This document shows positions 13,861 to 26,540 of a stretch of DNA of 64,000 bases, piece by piece. Source of the DNA: Sphagnum compactum (lineage: Eukaryota; Bryophyta; Sphagnopsida; Sphagnales); the NCBI GenBank assembly GCA_965153455.1, contig OZ234497.1, positions 12,276,001 through 12,340,000 on the forward strand, written 5' to 3'. The notes below the pieces were generated by a model. That model was not told where the DNA came from, did not search any database, and saw nothing but the letters and a program-made list of their open reading frames with translations. The position numbers and the translations under genes were made by a program. Each line of letters begins with the position of its first letter. Position 1 is the first letter of the stretch.

Positions 13861-14746
13861 CAATTTTAGACATGGAGACATTCTCACATCTAGTTTGAAC
13901 TAACTTGACATCCTATAAATTCTCCATTTTCCTTTTTCTTATTCCTTTATACATTTTCCAAATCTACAGTGTGTTCATTAAAAAAAAATTGCCAGGTTGC
14001 ATCAATGTGGCTCCATCGCAAAATTGAAAGAAAAGAAAAAAGGAAAAAAAAGGAAAAAAAAGAAAAAAAAAGAGAAAAGAACCCTGATTCTCTCTGCATT
14101 TGTACAAGTCTAAACTCAATTTCACTCTATTTACAGGCTATATACTTCATCCAAAGTATTGTGTACATGCCATCACATTTGTTGCTGGTGGAGATCCATT
14201 GAACCTGTTGGACAGACAGTTTTAGTCCAACTGTTCAACGTTCAGTGAATCTCCATAAGAAACAGTATGTCAAAAGACGCACAGGAATGAGAAATTGGGA
14301 ATGCAACAAAACTCCAAATAGGCAGGGATGGGAAGCAGAAAGCCCCTGCCAACACATTAGTATAACAAATATGACCAAATAAAGAGCTTCATATGGTTAC
14401 AAATTAGTTCAGTGAAGGGAGTTTCTGTCCCACCTTCAGAAATATGCTATCCAAGCCCTCATAAAAAAAGGAGCTAAAGATAATGGAACAATGTCAGCTC
14501 ACGAGTTGAATGATTCCGATGAGTGCATATCCTCAACAACCCATGAATCTCATTCAGGGAGCCCAGATTTTGACTACATGAAACCAACTGTGAGGAAAGC
14601 TAGGTCCAGGGGGATACCCAAAGAGAGACTCAAGTTCAATGAAAGTCCCCACTTCTTGGGTCTAAAACTGGCAAAAGAAGAGCTGATAACAGTGAAAAAT
14701 ACAAGCTTTCCAATAGGACATAGAAGTGTGCAATTCTTGCAGTCCT
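13861..14746. other. 3' flank and probable 3' UTR of the ORP gene
   Basis: A poly-purine AAAGGAAAAA tract at about 14022-14080 is followed by a GC-richer stretch from about 14200 to the ORP stop codon. The latter probably corresponds to the minus-strand 3' UTR. A 93-codon plus-strand ORF at 14491-14772 runs antisense into the last ORP exon and looks fortuitous. Confidence 0.5.
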
Positions 14747-17700
14747 TCACAGTGAGGTTGACTTACTGTTAAGGGCCAGAACTTGGTTGCCATGAGGAAC
14801 ATGATCTGCTGGAGAATCAAATTGCCATGGATTGAACATGATTGATTTGAGCTCTTCAATGTTGGTTTTGTCAGAATCTGGGTTATCCAATAATTTGCGG
14901 TGCTCTGTGTACTTTCCATTATACTTGTACACTTCAAGGTCACCCCAGGGAGTAGAGGTCACTTCTTCTGTCAATTCAAACCACCGCGGTTTGAACTCCA
15001 CTTGCTTCTCCTCCCGATGTCTCTTTTCAGACCGTTGCCTTTCTTCCAGTCTGCAAAGAAAGCCAACAGATTAGGAATGATGCTGATTGATAGACCTCTT
15101 CAAAAGCAAGTATTGATTCAAATGACTGAAATAAATGTCTAAGCACCTTGATTTCTCTGATGCAGCCTTGCTCATATCACCCATCTCCAAGGCATAACGA
15201 TCAGGTCGCAATCTTGAATCAGAAGGAAGAAGTCCTTGTGGAGCAGTCTCAAAGCTATTTATTCTGTGAGCAAAATGTGTGTACTGGAACTTATCATGCT
15301 TGGGTGCATCAGCTACTCTCCATGCCTGCAGAACACCATACTTGAGTTATCCACAGAACTGGCATGCCTTGTCAGTTGAAAAGGTTTTCGTCCTTGGTGT
15401 CCTTGGAGACTTTTGGGTCAGATATGCAGAGAGAGAGCTTCAAAGAGAAAACAACAGAATTGATGTCATGATTCATATAAGCCTTGGTCTGCTATAAATC
15501 GTGGGTTGACACTGATCACTTTGCATTGGCACAGATGCTCTTTATTCAAACTGTAAATATGGACGCAGCTCCACGGACCTTCAAGGAAATCAATGACAAT
15601 CAGCTGAGAATTGGCAATCTGTAGTCAATGCCAGCAATTCCTCCCAATCACTTAAACATGAAATTGGTGCGAGGGTCTCTATGTAGCTAAAAATTCAAAC
15701 CAGCATGAAGAACAAGGCATGCTTGCAGCTTTGACAGAAAGTCCATCACTTCTTGACAAATGCTGCATGTACATGGAGAAGGATTTCCTTACAATGTTCA
15801 CAGTTTATAAAGCATGCATACTGATCCCAATGCCATGGCACCCAAGAGCAGCAGGAATGTGGAATAAAATTGATGTGAACTCTGGACCATTGAGTTTTGG
15901 AATGCCCTGTTTTCCAACAGCATTGGTGATACACCCAGTGCACAGGAGCAAGCCCGAGAGTGAGGGAAATACCTCCTTGAGATCAGTACCAGGGAGGGGC
16001 TCGCCTTCCTCATCACAAGGCTGGTAGCTCATGGATGTATTCCACTTGCCAGTGATTAATAATTTGGGTTCCTCATCCTTGCTGTAGACATAACCATCAA
16101 CCTCATAGCGCCCCTTTCTGCCGACACAGACAAAAGGCTCAGAAACAACAATTAACAATGGACATCTGAGGAGAGACTGAATGGACCATCCATTGTAGGA
16201 AATGAGATACAAATGTCCATGCTGAGGACGCTCTGGTTCCAAAAAGGACAGGCATTGAAAACTGAGAGAGACACTGAAATTTTACCCAAACCATCCACAA
16301 GGGTGAAAGTATAGCACTACTTTGTCCCCAGTTGTAAGATTTGTCAAAACCATGTCCCCAGGGGAGTCAACAAATGTGCGGCCGAAGATGAGGTTATGCA
16401 CTTTAGTTGGAGGAGGTACCAGGTCCAATATGTCTCCTGACTTCTTTAGAACAACACGAGTTCTGTACTCCCCAACAATCATTCAGCCCCATATCAACAA
16501 CAGGAGATGTAATGAAGGTCATCAATTACAGTCAGCAAAATGGTTCCACTAGGACAATAATTTTTCTCGTTTCCATGATAGTAAGAGGTTGACATGCTTG
16601 AATAACAGATGCAACATGACTAAAAGAATATAGGTGATGAATTTTAGGATTTCACCATCTAATGAAATAACAGCCTACATAGGAGGACCGGTCACCAGCA
16701 GGTAAAGAAAGTATTCTGTAGAGTAGTAAGAGCTGCAAAACTCAAAATACAACCATTATTTTTGGAGTACAAAATGAAGCAATCGCACCTTCCAACAGGA
16801 TAGATATCCACAGAATTGCCAAGAAACTTAGTCCTGAGCTTTGAGGTCACATCATAGCTGAAGTGTGAGTTCTCTGCATGCCCTGAGCTCATTGGTGGAT
16901 GGTGGCTAACCTGCCAGTCCCAATCCCTAGGTCTAGTGTGAGTATTCCGGAATTGAAAACCAAGCTTGCATTCCAGGAAAGGTCTTGAGCAACCACAAGA
17001 TCTTGTGAAGTCAGGGGAGTGTTTGGGGGCTAACCTGCTCAGAAAGAAAGGTGAGACCATTGTGGTCCACCATTTCATAGGTTTCTCCAAGAATTGGGTT
17101 GAAAGGCTTCCATGGCCTTTTATATCCATAATACACAGATAGTGCCCATGACACTGCACCAGCACCCCTGACAACCAGATGAGATCAAAATTTTCCACCA
17201 TAGCATAAGAGTTTTGATATCTAGTTCCATATTTTTACCCAAAATATTAAATTTTGTGGGCTCCAAAACCTAGTTTGTAGCCAAATAAGGAACAGTATGG
17301 TGCTCAAAAGCCATGAGAAACTCCTAGAGTGTACTGCCTCTGAGACCATGTACAGAACAATAACTCAGGAGGTTCAAAACATTCCCTGATTCCAATGTAA
17401 ATATACCACCGAAGGACTGGAGCACATGACAGTTTTTTAACAAGATTGACACAAATCATTTCTACAGACACAACATACACTTATCATGAACTGATGCAAA
17501 ACTCACCAGCATAGACCATTTTCACATAAGGGTCCTCACACTCATCAGCCATGTCAAGAAGATAAGAGTACTCCATCAACTGCAGACAAACATCTCACCA
17601 TATGAATTAAGGCAGACAAAAGAAAGAGGATTCATCACTAAATCTTCATAGGACCACGCATTCTCTATACTCATGATTTAAGTCAACCAGAATAGAATTG

Positions 17701-18955
17701 AGAGCTGAAAATAACATTGTAGACATAACAGACCTCAGCCATTCTCTGGAGCACGGTCATTGGCTCAAAAATAATAACAGGCAGTGTCACCATTGATGTA
17801 ACATCAGAGCCGATGTACTTATGCATCAATTTCCAATAACTTTCTCGGTCCTGTTCCAAAACATAACAATGGGAACACATGTCACCTTTCTTGATGTCAG
17901 GAGTGTAGTAAGCGGTTACAAAAGGGATGCCAAAAAAAAGAGTTGGTCCTCCAGAAGATGATCTTGGAGGTGAAGAAAAAATTTCTTGGCTATGCATTTG
18001 ATGATGATAGATATCTGAAGCTCACCTCATGCCTGAACCTGCCTCTAGTTGCCTCTGCTTCAGCATCCTCTTGCCCACCCTCTGGGTTTACTACTTCCAG
18101 ACCTTCATGACCAAGTAAACTGCAACACCAAGAAGCACAGTTTTGCCAGGAAAAGCTTTAACACCATCGAAAGCTCATACCATGACCACAAATTACTAGT
18201 AGAAGTGTATGGACATGAAACAGGGACTAACATGCATGCACATAGTAACAATTGGATGCAAGTCAGGAGTGGCAAAAGCAGATTATCAATCACTAGACAC
18301 ATGTAGGAAGATGTACAATAACTAAAAAGATCAAAGCTGAAATGCTGCTCCTGTGAAGAAGACCCTTGTTCCCAGATCTTCTTACGCAACAAACACATGA
18401 AGCATGGTAAAATCAGCATGATGCCAAACTGTCATCCAGATTGCACTAACATCACACTAAACCAGTGAAATAGAGAAAGTACTTTCTGTTCACAGGATTC
18501 ACACTCATCAGCTAACTGGTTAGTAGTGCAACACGAAGAAAAAAAATCCTTCAAGACTGAAACTCCAAGAAATTCGACAATCGGGGAATTTCAATGGAAA
18601 AAACTTGCGAAATATGGGATCGACTTCAGTTATCCAGCTGCTTGCGTGCACAAATAGCTTCTTCCATGGCAAATCGGAGGCCAGAGAAACCTCCAATTAA
18701 AATTTAAGAAACTCGTAGAAAACACGTCAAACCTAACAGCAAAAAGAAGCTTACGAGCTTCTTCCAGAGATTATGAAAAAAGATCGCATTGACTGCATCG
18801 AATCGAGCAAGCAAAAAAAAATGCTTTGAACGACGGTAGTCCCCTCATCATACATACCTATTGACTTTACTATGCACGGCGGTCCCGAAATGCGAAAATC
18901 TGGACGTAATCCCAGCGAAGAGACCTCTCCCTCCCTTGGTCTCAGGATGAGTCAT
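14747..18955 (-). CDS. oxysterol-binding protein-related protein, ORP3-like (475 aa, 10 coding exons)
   Basis: ORPs move sterols and phosphoinositides between membranes at ER contact sites. Ten coding exons join in frame with GT-AG borders: 18858-18955, 18026-18119, 17734-17850, 17507-17579, 17035-17153, 16789-16910, 16286-16462, 15973-16117, 15147-15325, 14747-15050 (1428 nt with stop, 475 aa). The start [16 protein letters not shown] and the following [13 protein letters not shown] match the short plant ORP3/4 class, which lacks a PH domain. The ORD fingerprint EQVSHHPP is at about residues 166-173, followed by GHAENSHF; downstream come NLIFGRT, KVVLYF, PCGWFG and [10 protein letters not shown]. 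The tail has [10 protein letters not shown], a charged [13 protein letters not shown] helix and PRWFELTEE with TPWGDLEVY. Length fits the family (about 455-475 aa). Oddities: the splice after Tyr-Ala gives Val where homologues have Ala, and GTAAGT sits just before the stop. Confidence 0.95.
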
Positions 18956-19520
18956 GGCTACAAAAACCGAATCAGAGAGCAGCTACAAAATCCCTTCGAG
19001 TCTTTCAAAAGCCCTGCGTTCTTCCACTGTACCGCGTACTCAATTCTCCTTCACCGGAAACTTCAGGTACTGAAGCAGCCACCAGAGGGTGTCCTTTCAG
19101 ACCATTTTGTGTCCAGATTTTTTGCAAGCAAATTAGCCACCGCATACGAGAAATAGTTCCGGATTCGAAGAGGAGCTAGAAGAGAGATCGAAAAGAGATA
19201 GAAAGAGAGAGAGACAGAGAAGAGCGAAGCAGTCGAGCACAACCAAAAGAAAACGTGGAGCGGAGGACAAAAGAAGAGGGTGGTAATGACGACGAGCGCA
19301 GCACAGCAGTTCTTGTGCACTGTTTTTTTTCTGCACAGATGGCCGCCTCTCCGCCAACTGCAATTACTTTTTGAGCTGATGCTAACTCTAGAGCCGTTTG
19401 TTATTTCCTACCCTCCTCCTTTCTTGCTTCAATCCCATCTCCCCCCACCCCCCCCCCCCCCCCTCTCAGCCTCAGTGTTTTTTCACCAGTGTTGGGTGGA
19501 TATCACATTTCTTTATATGT
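18956..19520 (-). promoter_or_regulatory. 5' UTR and core promoter region of the ORP gene
   Basis: Upstream of the ORP start the minus strand shows a CT-rich leader (GAGA-type tract on the plus strand at about 19190-19225), a C-homopolymer tract on the plus strand at about 19441-19465, and a TATA-like ATATAAA at 19512-19518 (minus strand). This would give a leader of roughly 0.5 kb. TATA position and transcription start are inferred. Confidence 0.35.
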
Positions 19521-22500
19521 GTAGGTTCGGGTTTTCCAAAATAGGTTTTAAGAATTGAGTGGAATTTTTTATTTTTTTTTCATTTAAGATATTCCTATAG
19601 GATATCAATTTTTTAAATAAAAATTTAGGCCAGTATTTTACAAAATAGATTTTTCAGATATTTAAGACAGTTAACAAAATCAAGTAATTTTATTGCAAAC
19701 AATCTATCTCACTATATATATATAAAGGACTTTGAGACATGGACTTTGAGATCCGACAAACAGGGTATTACATTGTGTTTAAGATTCTTTCACATTTTGG
19801 GTTACATGCTAGAACCCAATATAGAAATTTGACAAAATTTCAAAATTTTAAAAAATAAAAATGGGGCAATTAGAAAAGCAAGAAAAAACACTTAATTTCA
19901 GCCATTTTGAAATTTCTTTTTTATCCAAATTGCTAAATTTAGTTTTTTTTATAAAAAAAATTGGAACTTGCCTTGGCAGGTTCCCTAATTTGAGAAGTGT
20001 TAAACCTGGGGGTTCAAGTTCTTGTGGCTGGACCCCACAGAACACCCTTCTAAGAATCTGGCACAAGGACCCACCAAACTGTGGAATTAGTCTTTGGTAA
20101 GAACCAAAATAGGAATTGGAACATTGAAAATAAACTCTTGAATACAAGTTTCTTAAGGTAGTCTCTTAAATGTTTCTTAAAAGTCAAGAAGTAGGTTAAA
20201 TTATATAGTTAGACAATTGGTTTTAGTTTGTTTTAAATTTTAAATTGGTGTAAAACAATTTTTTTTTTATTTTTTTCAATACCCTGATGGAGCTAAAAGT
20301 AATAATAAGCATCCCTAAACAAATTTTGACTTAGCTAGTGACTTTTTCTCATATCTCCCTGAATTTTTCAAAAAGATCCAAAACTGGAAACTCTTTGGGT
20401 AACACCCATTTACAGCAAGCACCTCATCAGGCGAAAATGCACCCTCTTGAGGCCCATGCGGAGGAGTTTCGTGCAAGGAGACACCTGAAGATCCTCTACT
20501 GCACTGCAGCAGGACTTTTTTTTAGCTGAAGATCCTGTTGCACTCCCAGTTTGTCACGTCAGAGGAAGAGCCACTCCAGTGTGGGCATCACACACCCTCG
20601 ACCTTGGGGGCTTCACCCTCAGTTCTCAGGCTGGAGTGCTGTCGTTGGAGTTCCTCCCCTCTAAGTAACAACGTTGAGAGCGAGCAATATTTATTGAAGC
20701 ACCCTCCATTTAGAGGGTGCCCACTACAGAGTGTGAGTGCATGTAGTTTCCCTTGAAATAGCTGGCTCCCTCTTCTATTATCATGCTGGAAATAAAGAAT
20801 TGTGTATTGCAGTACACGTAAAGAACTTTGACAAAAAAATCTCCATTCAACTTTGAGTGTGCTTTTTCACCAGAATCTGCCTCGAACTTTCTGATAGTGC
20901 CTTCAAAGTTCAAACGCAGGTGATGCTTCTGCAGGCAGACTGCATCACTCTCCATCAATTTGCTTGTTTTTTTTCAAAAAGTCACAAATCCACTTTACAT
21001 CACACTTTACATGTAGGGTTGAACCTGTAGAGTAAAGCTCCATGGGGGGGGGGGGAGCAATTCCTAAAATAAGAGGCTTAGGACAAGGCTGAGTTTGGCC
21101 CCATGTTTGGGAAATCTCCCCTATATGTGGGGTTAACCTATTATATAGCACCATCACAACATTATCATAAACTTAAGAGTGAGAAGGATCTTACACCTTT
21201 AAAGCAAGCAAGCATAAATGGGTGCCCGAGGCTAGAAGGATTCTGAAATAGTGGGAAAACATGTCTGTTTCTTTACATTAGAGAAGCATCTATTGCATGT
21301 AGCATATTGAGATACATATCATGAGGCTGGAGAAGAGGGTACCTCAGATGCCCAAAGGATATAAAATAGACCCTTCTCCTGTGCAACATTGAAGATTTCT
21401 TTGGTTAAACATAGTCAATAAGAAGCCTCCTCACTCAAGCAGGTAAAGGTACCAGTGAAGATGCTTGTTCACTTTGGGCATCTCATACACGTGATTATAT
21501 GACCCAGCACCCATCTGTTCACAAATCATTGAAACCATGTTATGTTTGGAAATTGTTCAGTGAACAACAGCCCTTGTGCTTTTCATTCAACTTTTACCCT
21601 TGTTGCATATGCAAAGGGCTGGTTTCTTGAGGGAGTAACTGAAGTTGCTTTTCAAGTTTGGGGATAATTATATATATATTTTTAAAATGTTGATTTTTAA
21701 AAGAAATTGCCTGCCAAAAATGTTGAAAAGTTTTTTAAATCATTTGTCCATTGATGTTGAAATTTGGGGAACTCTAGACACTTGTGTATGTTGTGTATTT
21801 CAGATTTATGGTTTTCTATGTTTTCATTATTTATTAGCTAATGGGGTATGTGATCTACTAGTCACTTATCTACCTATAGTTAACATAGAAAACATATGTG
21901 ATTAACATCAACTTCAATGTCAACAACTGCAACTCACTTCGATTCCTGGATAAAGTGGAATCCTTGTTGCTTGCAACAAAGAATTGTGATGAGAAAAAAA
22001 ATTCATGTTGTACTTTCTTTTCTTTTTTTTTATAATATTTTTTCCCAAACAATGGAGATATCGGTAAAATCATTGGAGAAGAATCTGGGTTTGACCCTTT
22101 ATTTGACCTTCATTCCTTTTTTTCCAAATTATTTGCAAACTCAACAAATTTTACTGAAATTACTAAAATTAATTATCATATGTCTTTGTGGATGTATCAT
22201 GATTACATATTGATTGCCTAGAATTCGAATAATCACATGCAACAATGAAACTTCATAGGAGTGAAGTCATACAATAGTGTAAGAAATCAAAAACATGAGA
22301 CTAAACTAGTTTTATCACTAAATTTATTGCAAAATCCAATTTGTGTCCTCATTATATGCATGTTTTTTGGATAAGTTTATTAAGTGCAATGTTTGATTGT
22401 AATTGTCAAATATTTTCATTTTGGCATAATATCACGTTGAAAATTTTGTAGGTTTATAATTTTAATTGTTAAACTAAAATTCAATAAAATAAAAATAATT

Positions 22501-25002
22501 AGTTGACATCTAACTATTAAACTAGATTAAAAACTATGATATGTAGAAAGTAAAAAACAACATGGCCATTATGAACCAACACCTACTATGATACCTTCAC
22601 CTTATCAATTGAAGTTTTTAAAAAATTATATAAAACTTTTATCTGATATGTTTTTACAACACTAATGAGTCATTTTTTGAAAATTGTATTTTTTAAGTTA
22701 TTTATGATGACATATTATGTTTACTTCGACCCATTTGATTTTAAAGGACCTTGCACCATTATGACATGTAATTATGTCCTTGCAATTCATAACCATGCCA
22801 TTGGCCTAAGCCAAGATAAATGATGAACATAGTTGAAAATAAAAATTATCCTCAACCAATGAGGAATTGTAGGAAAACATCTATCTATGAAGGAATGTAG
22901 TTTGTTTCGTTTTGTACTGATGAGATGTACTGAGCCAGGATGCTTCAGATTGCGTTCTTGGTCTCTTTGGAAAGATCTCAAAGAGGAGGGGTGCATCGGC
23001 TTGGTTTCATGGTGTTTGGACTTGCGGTGCAAAAATTGTTGAATATTGAATGATTTTTAAACTAAAAATTAAATTAAAATTGTAGCTGAAAATTTCGGAG
23101 GCATTGGAATGTGCCTTTGGTGTTATTGGAAAGATCTTGATGAGCAGGATTTAATGGAATTTATTTGGTAAGATTTGGATTCAGAATGTGGGAGATATTT
23201 GATTTTCAAGTGATTTCTGTCGCTGAAAATGCAAATAAATTCCAAAAACCAGGTTTTGGAAGGAAAAATCAGTTGAGAACGTGGTAACACTTGGGCACAT
23301 TTGCAGGTAGTAATGGATGTTGTAGCATTTTTGGTTGCTCATAAATAGAGAGTTGACAACATAAACCCAAACTAAATCAAACGCCATCACCATCAATTGA
23401 AAAAACCACAAGAAAATAAGACAATGAAGACTAGTATGATGGACTTGAGAGGGGTGGGGGGAGGGAAAGGGGGCCCCAATCCCTAATCCTTGTGGATCTT
23501 GGCCATTTTAGACTTTCATAAGTCACAGACATTAGATCCATATTTGCACACCCATATTAATACTTGCTACCAATATAAGGTTGGAACTTGGAAAACAACT
23601 TACAAAATACCTTTTCATGAACATGCAACATAATCATAATCCAAACCATTACACATATAATGTATATAATAAATTTTTTAAATTATAATTCATGAAAAGA
23701 AAATGGGTTGGAGCTCTAAACTATCATAGTACCTTTATCATTTTGATCATAATTAAAATAATAATGATAAATTTCAAATTTTCAAAAACTTTACTAGCTG
23801 CCCTATCAAAAGTTTTTAAATTTAAATTTTAAAGTTTCGAAATTTATGAATAGTGTTCATTGTCCATGAGCACTTTTAATTTTAACCATCACACATGAAT
23901 TCCAATAACAAGTACCTCCTCAAAATTACTACTTGCTTTCATCGTAATTGACTAACTCATTGTGTTAGGGTCTAGTTTAACAACATTTAAACTATTTACT
24001 TATCAATATCTATATAAATGCATAAGTAACTCTTTGCAATAATATGTTGATTTATTTTTTCATTTTTCCTATATCCAAATTTTTAAGAAATTTGTGATTG
24101 TAAGGTTGAAGTGAAAAACGAAAAAGAAAAATTCACTTGGACTATTTCGAAATAGTAAAAGTATTATGATAGTGTGGTTATTTGATTTTTTAAATAACCA
24201 ATGATTTTAGTTCTTTAAAAATCTCAAAATCAAAATACCACTTCATGCCATTGCAAACAACTTGTTTTCATAGAAACTATAAGTGCACTCAAAATAATGA
24301 AAATATTGCACCATGAGCTATTCACATAACATGTTGAAATTGTAATAATCCATTGCATACTTCAATTTATTATCAATCTTATCTTGATGGCCAAAAGGAA
24401 AATGATCCAAATTGTAATGCTTAGGTGTAATTTTTTTCACAACTAGATTTAAATGTGTGGTTAATTGATTCCAAAACTTGAATTTCATATTCAACAAAGT
24501 GAATAAACAACATTCACTTTATACATTACAAAAAATTATAATTATAAGCAACTTTGCAAAAGTAAAATATACTCAAATAGTCAATGTTATAAAAGGTTGT
24601 TGGATGTTAGATTAACCTGAACCCGTGTGATAAGGTTACACACTAACAATGGTTCTAGAATAACAACATGGTTGTTTACAATGATAGTAAAGAAGGCAGT
24701 TCCAAAATCAAGTTTGGATTCATCAAATAGGGGGCCAAAAGAGTTGGGATTTTCACTTAATCAATTTATGGGCCAATGAGTTTCTCAAAAAAATAATTGA
24801 ATATCATTTAGTATGGTTAAGTGCCCCTAGAAAGTTTCCTTAAAATGAAAATTCAATTTATACTAAGGATAGATGGTGCCCATTACATTCATCAATTTTG
24901 GGCTTAAGAATTGTTGTTCAAATTCAAATATCAAGGACATAACAACATGTGAACACTAAACCTGACAGCCTTTTAAAAAGTTGTCCAATCATTTTACATG
25001 GT
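19521..25002. other. AT-rich intergenic region
   Basis: Mostly AT-rich with no recognisable gene. A GC-richer island at about 20380-20760 contains the small inverted repeat GCACCCTC/GAGGGTGC (20698-20719). G-homopolymers occur near 21043-21056 and a G-rich patch near 23440-23475. TATATATA lies near 19714. Short open frames have no recognisable domain. Confidence 0.5.
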
Positions 25003-26540
25003 TTAGATGAACATGACCCTAGCAAGAGGGCACTTTTTATGTAATTGGTAATGTTTGGCCATGAAATAAAAAATCACAAATTGAATGTTTGTTGCAAAAT
25101 CAATGCACAAACTAGTCAACAATTGGTCATTAGTACATTCATGCAAGTCCAAGAATGTCTTGAAGTGTTCTTCCCCATGTTTATTTTCCAAGTCTAAATA
25201 CATGTTATATAATTTAACACAACAAATATGAACAATAGTGGCAAAAACATATACATACATGTCTCAAGTTTGTGCAAACTTAATGATCACATGAATTGCC
25301 TCCAATAATGGCTTTAGCCAATTAAACCCCATCACCACTTTAATGTCAGAAAGGTACCAAAGGTTTGTTTTAGTTGTTGGCACAATAATATTCAAATCAT
25401 CATTCATCATCACCACTAGAGTCATGTCTTTTATAAGAACCCACCTAGCAAGGGTCAACATGGAGATCCACCTAGTTTCTACTTACAAAGTTGTTTCAAA
25501 CCTTTGGTTTTAAGTAGTTTGGCAAGAATGCACTTCACTAGATGTTGTTTCAAGGAAAAGGAAAAACCTGGTTATATGTAATTTGCAACAACCCTTCAAG
25601 CTTAACAACCAAAGGTTGAACATAAAAACTTTGTGCAAAACTTAAGGTTAGTGCAATCGGCCACCATGTCATGCACCACGATCAAGAAAGGCGTGGATTT
25701 AAGACTTAGTTGAATAACAACATTAATCTACAAAGTTCATGAACACCACAACCCAATTTTACCCAAAAAATAACCTTGATGTCAATTTGATCAATTGTCA
25801 AACATTATTCCTCCCAAGACCCCAAAATTAAAATGGTGAGATTATCATGAACATTGCCTTCACCAAACATCCTGTCAGGATTTAACAACAATGGCATCCT
25901 CTTAAACCCATTAACAACATACACGCACACACTACAACAAAACTTATTGTCAATTGTCATAACCTCATCACCATTGACAATGAAGCACATGGCCTTTTAC
26001 ACATTTATTTTTGTAAACCTTGTGACAATGTAATGCATGGTTTTAACCATTTACCAATTAGTGGAATTGTGTGAAATATGCTTCCATAGTGTGTTTTTCA
26101 CCGTTAAGAATTTTGAGTGATTGTTGATATATGATATTGCTTATAATATGTGATAAAGTGGAAAGTTTTCTTGGTGTGTGTAGTCACCAACTATGGTTAT
26201 TAAAAATTAACTAAAGGATTACTTTGTGAAATGAAAGATTGCAACAATTGTTTTAAATTGTTGGCTAATAAAATTTTCTTCACTTACAATGTGGTCTTGC
26301 TTTGTTTTAATTATGGGTTTGATCTTGACATACTTATTGAGATTGGTCATGGTTGTTAAGAGCTCAACTAGCTTGCAAGTTATGTCTAACACAAAGCTGT
26401 TTACATAAACATGCCACTCCACATCATTCGGGTGAATTGAGTTTATGCATGGCAACCACATTTGAAGCCTATGGTTGCCATCTTAGACATAGAACATCTT
26501 TCCAAACAAAGATGACATGTTGTCATCCATCTTAAAAAAT
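25003..26540 (-). pseudogene. decayed hAT/DUF659-like transposase
   Basis: Read on the minus strand, broken frames line up in the order I know for a plant transposase-like family. First is KPIIKTKQDHIVSEENF (about 26250-26320). Next is CVYVVNGFKRMPLLLNPDRM then NVHDNLTILIL (about 25810-25930). Then GFNWLKPLLEAIHVIIKFAQ (about 25270-25340), and finally CCVKLYNMYLDLENKHGEEHF, CTNDQLLTSLCIDF and YFMAKHYQLHKKC (25030-25230). Several stops and frame changes separate the pieces, and no block is long enough to encode a functional protein. Assignment to hAT/DUF659 rests on remembered family patterns, so the superfamily is less certain than the transposon origin. Confidence 0.55.

Noticed and set aside
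14491-14772. 93-codon ATG frame antisense to the ORP 3' end
   Set aside because: It overlaps the last ORP exon on the other strand and has no recognisable domain; most likely chance.
21000-21160. Possible inverted repeat GGTTGAACC and GGGTTAACC around a G-run
   Set aside because: Only about ten bases agree with mismatches; too weak to call an element.
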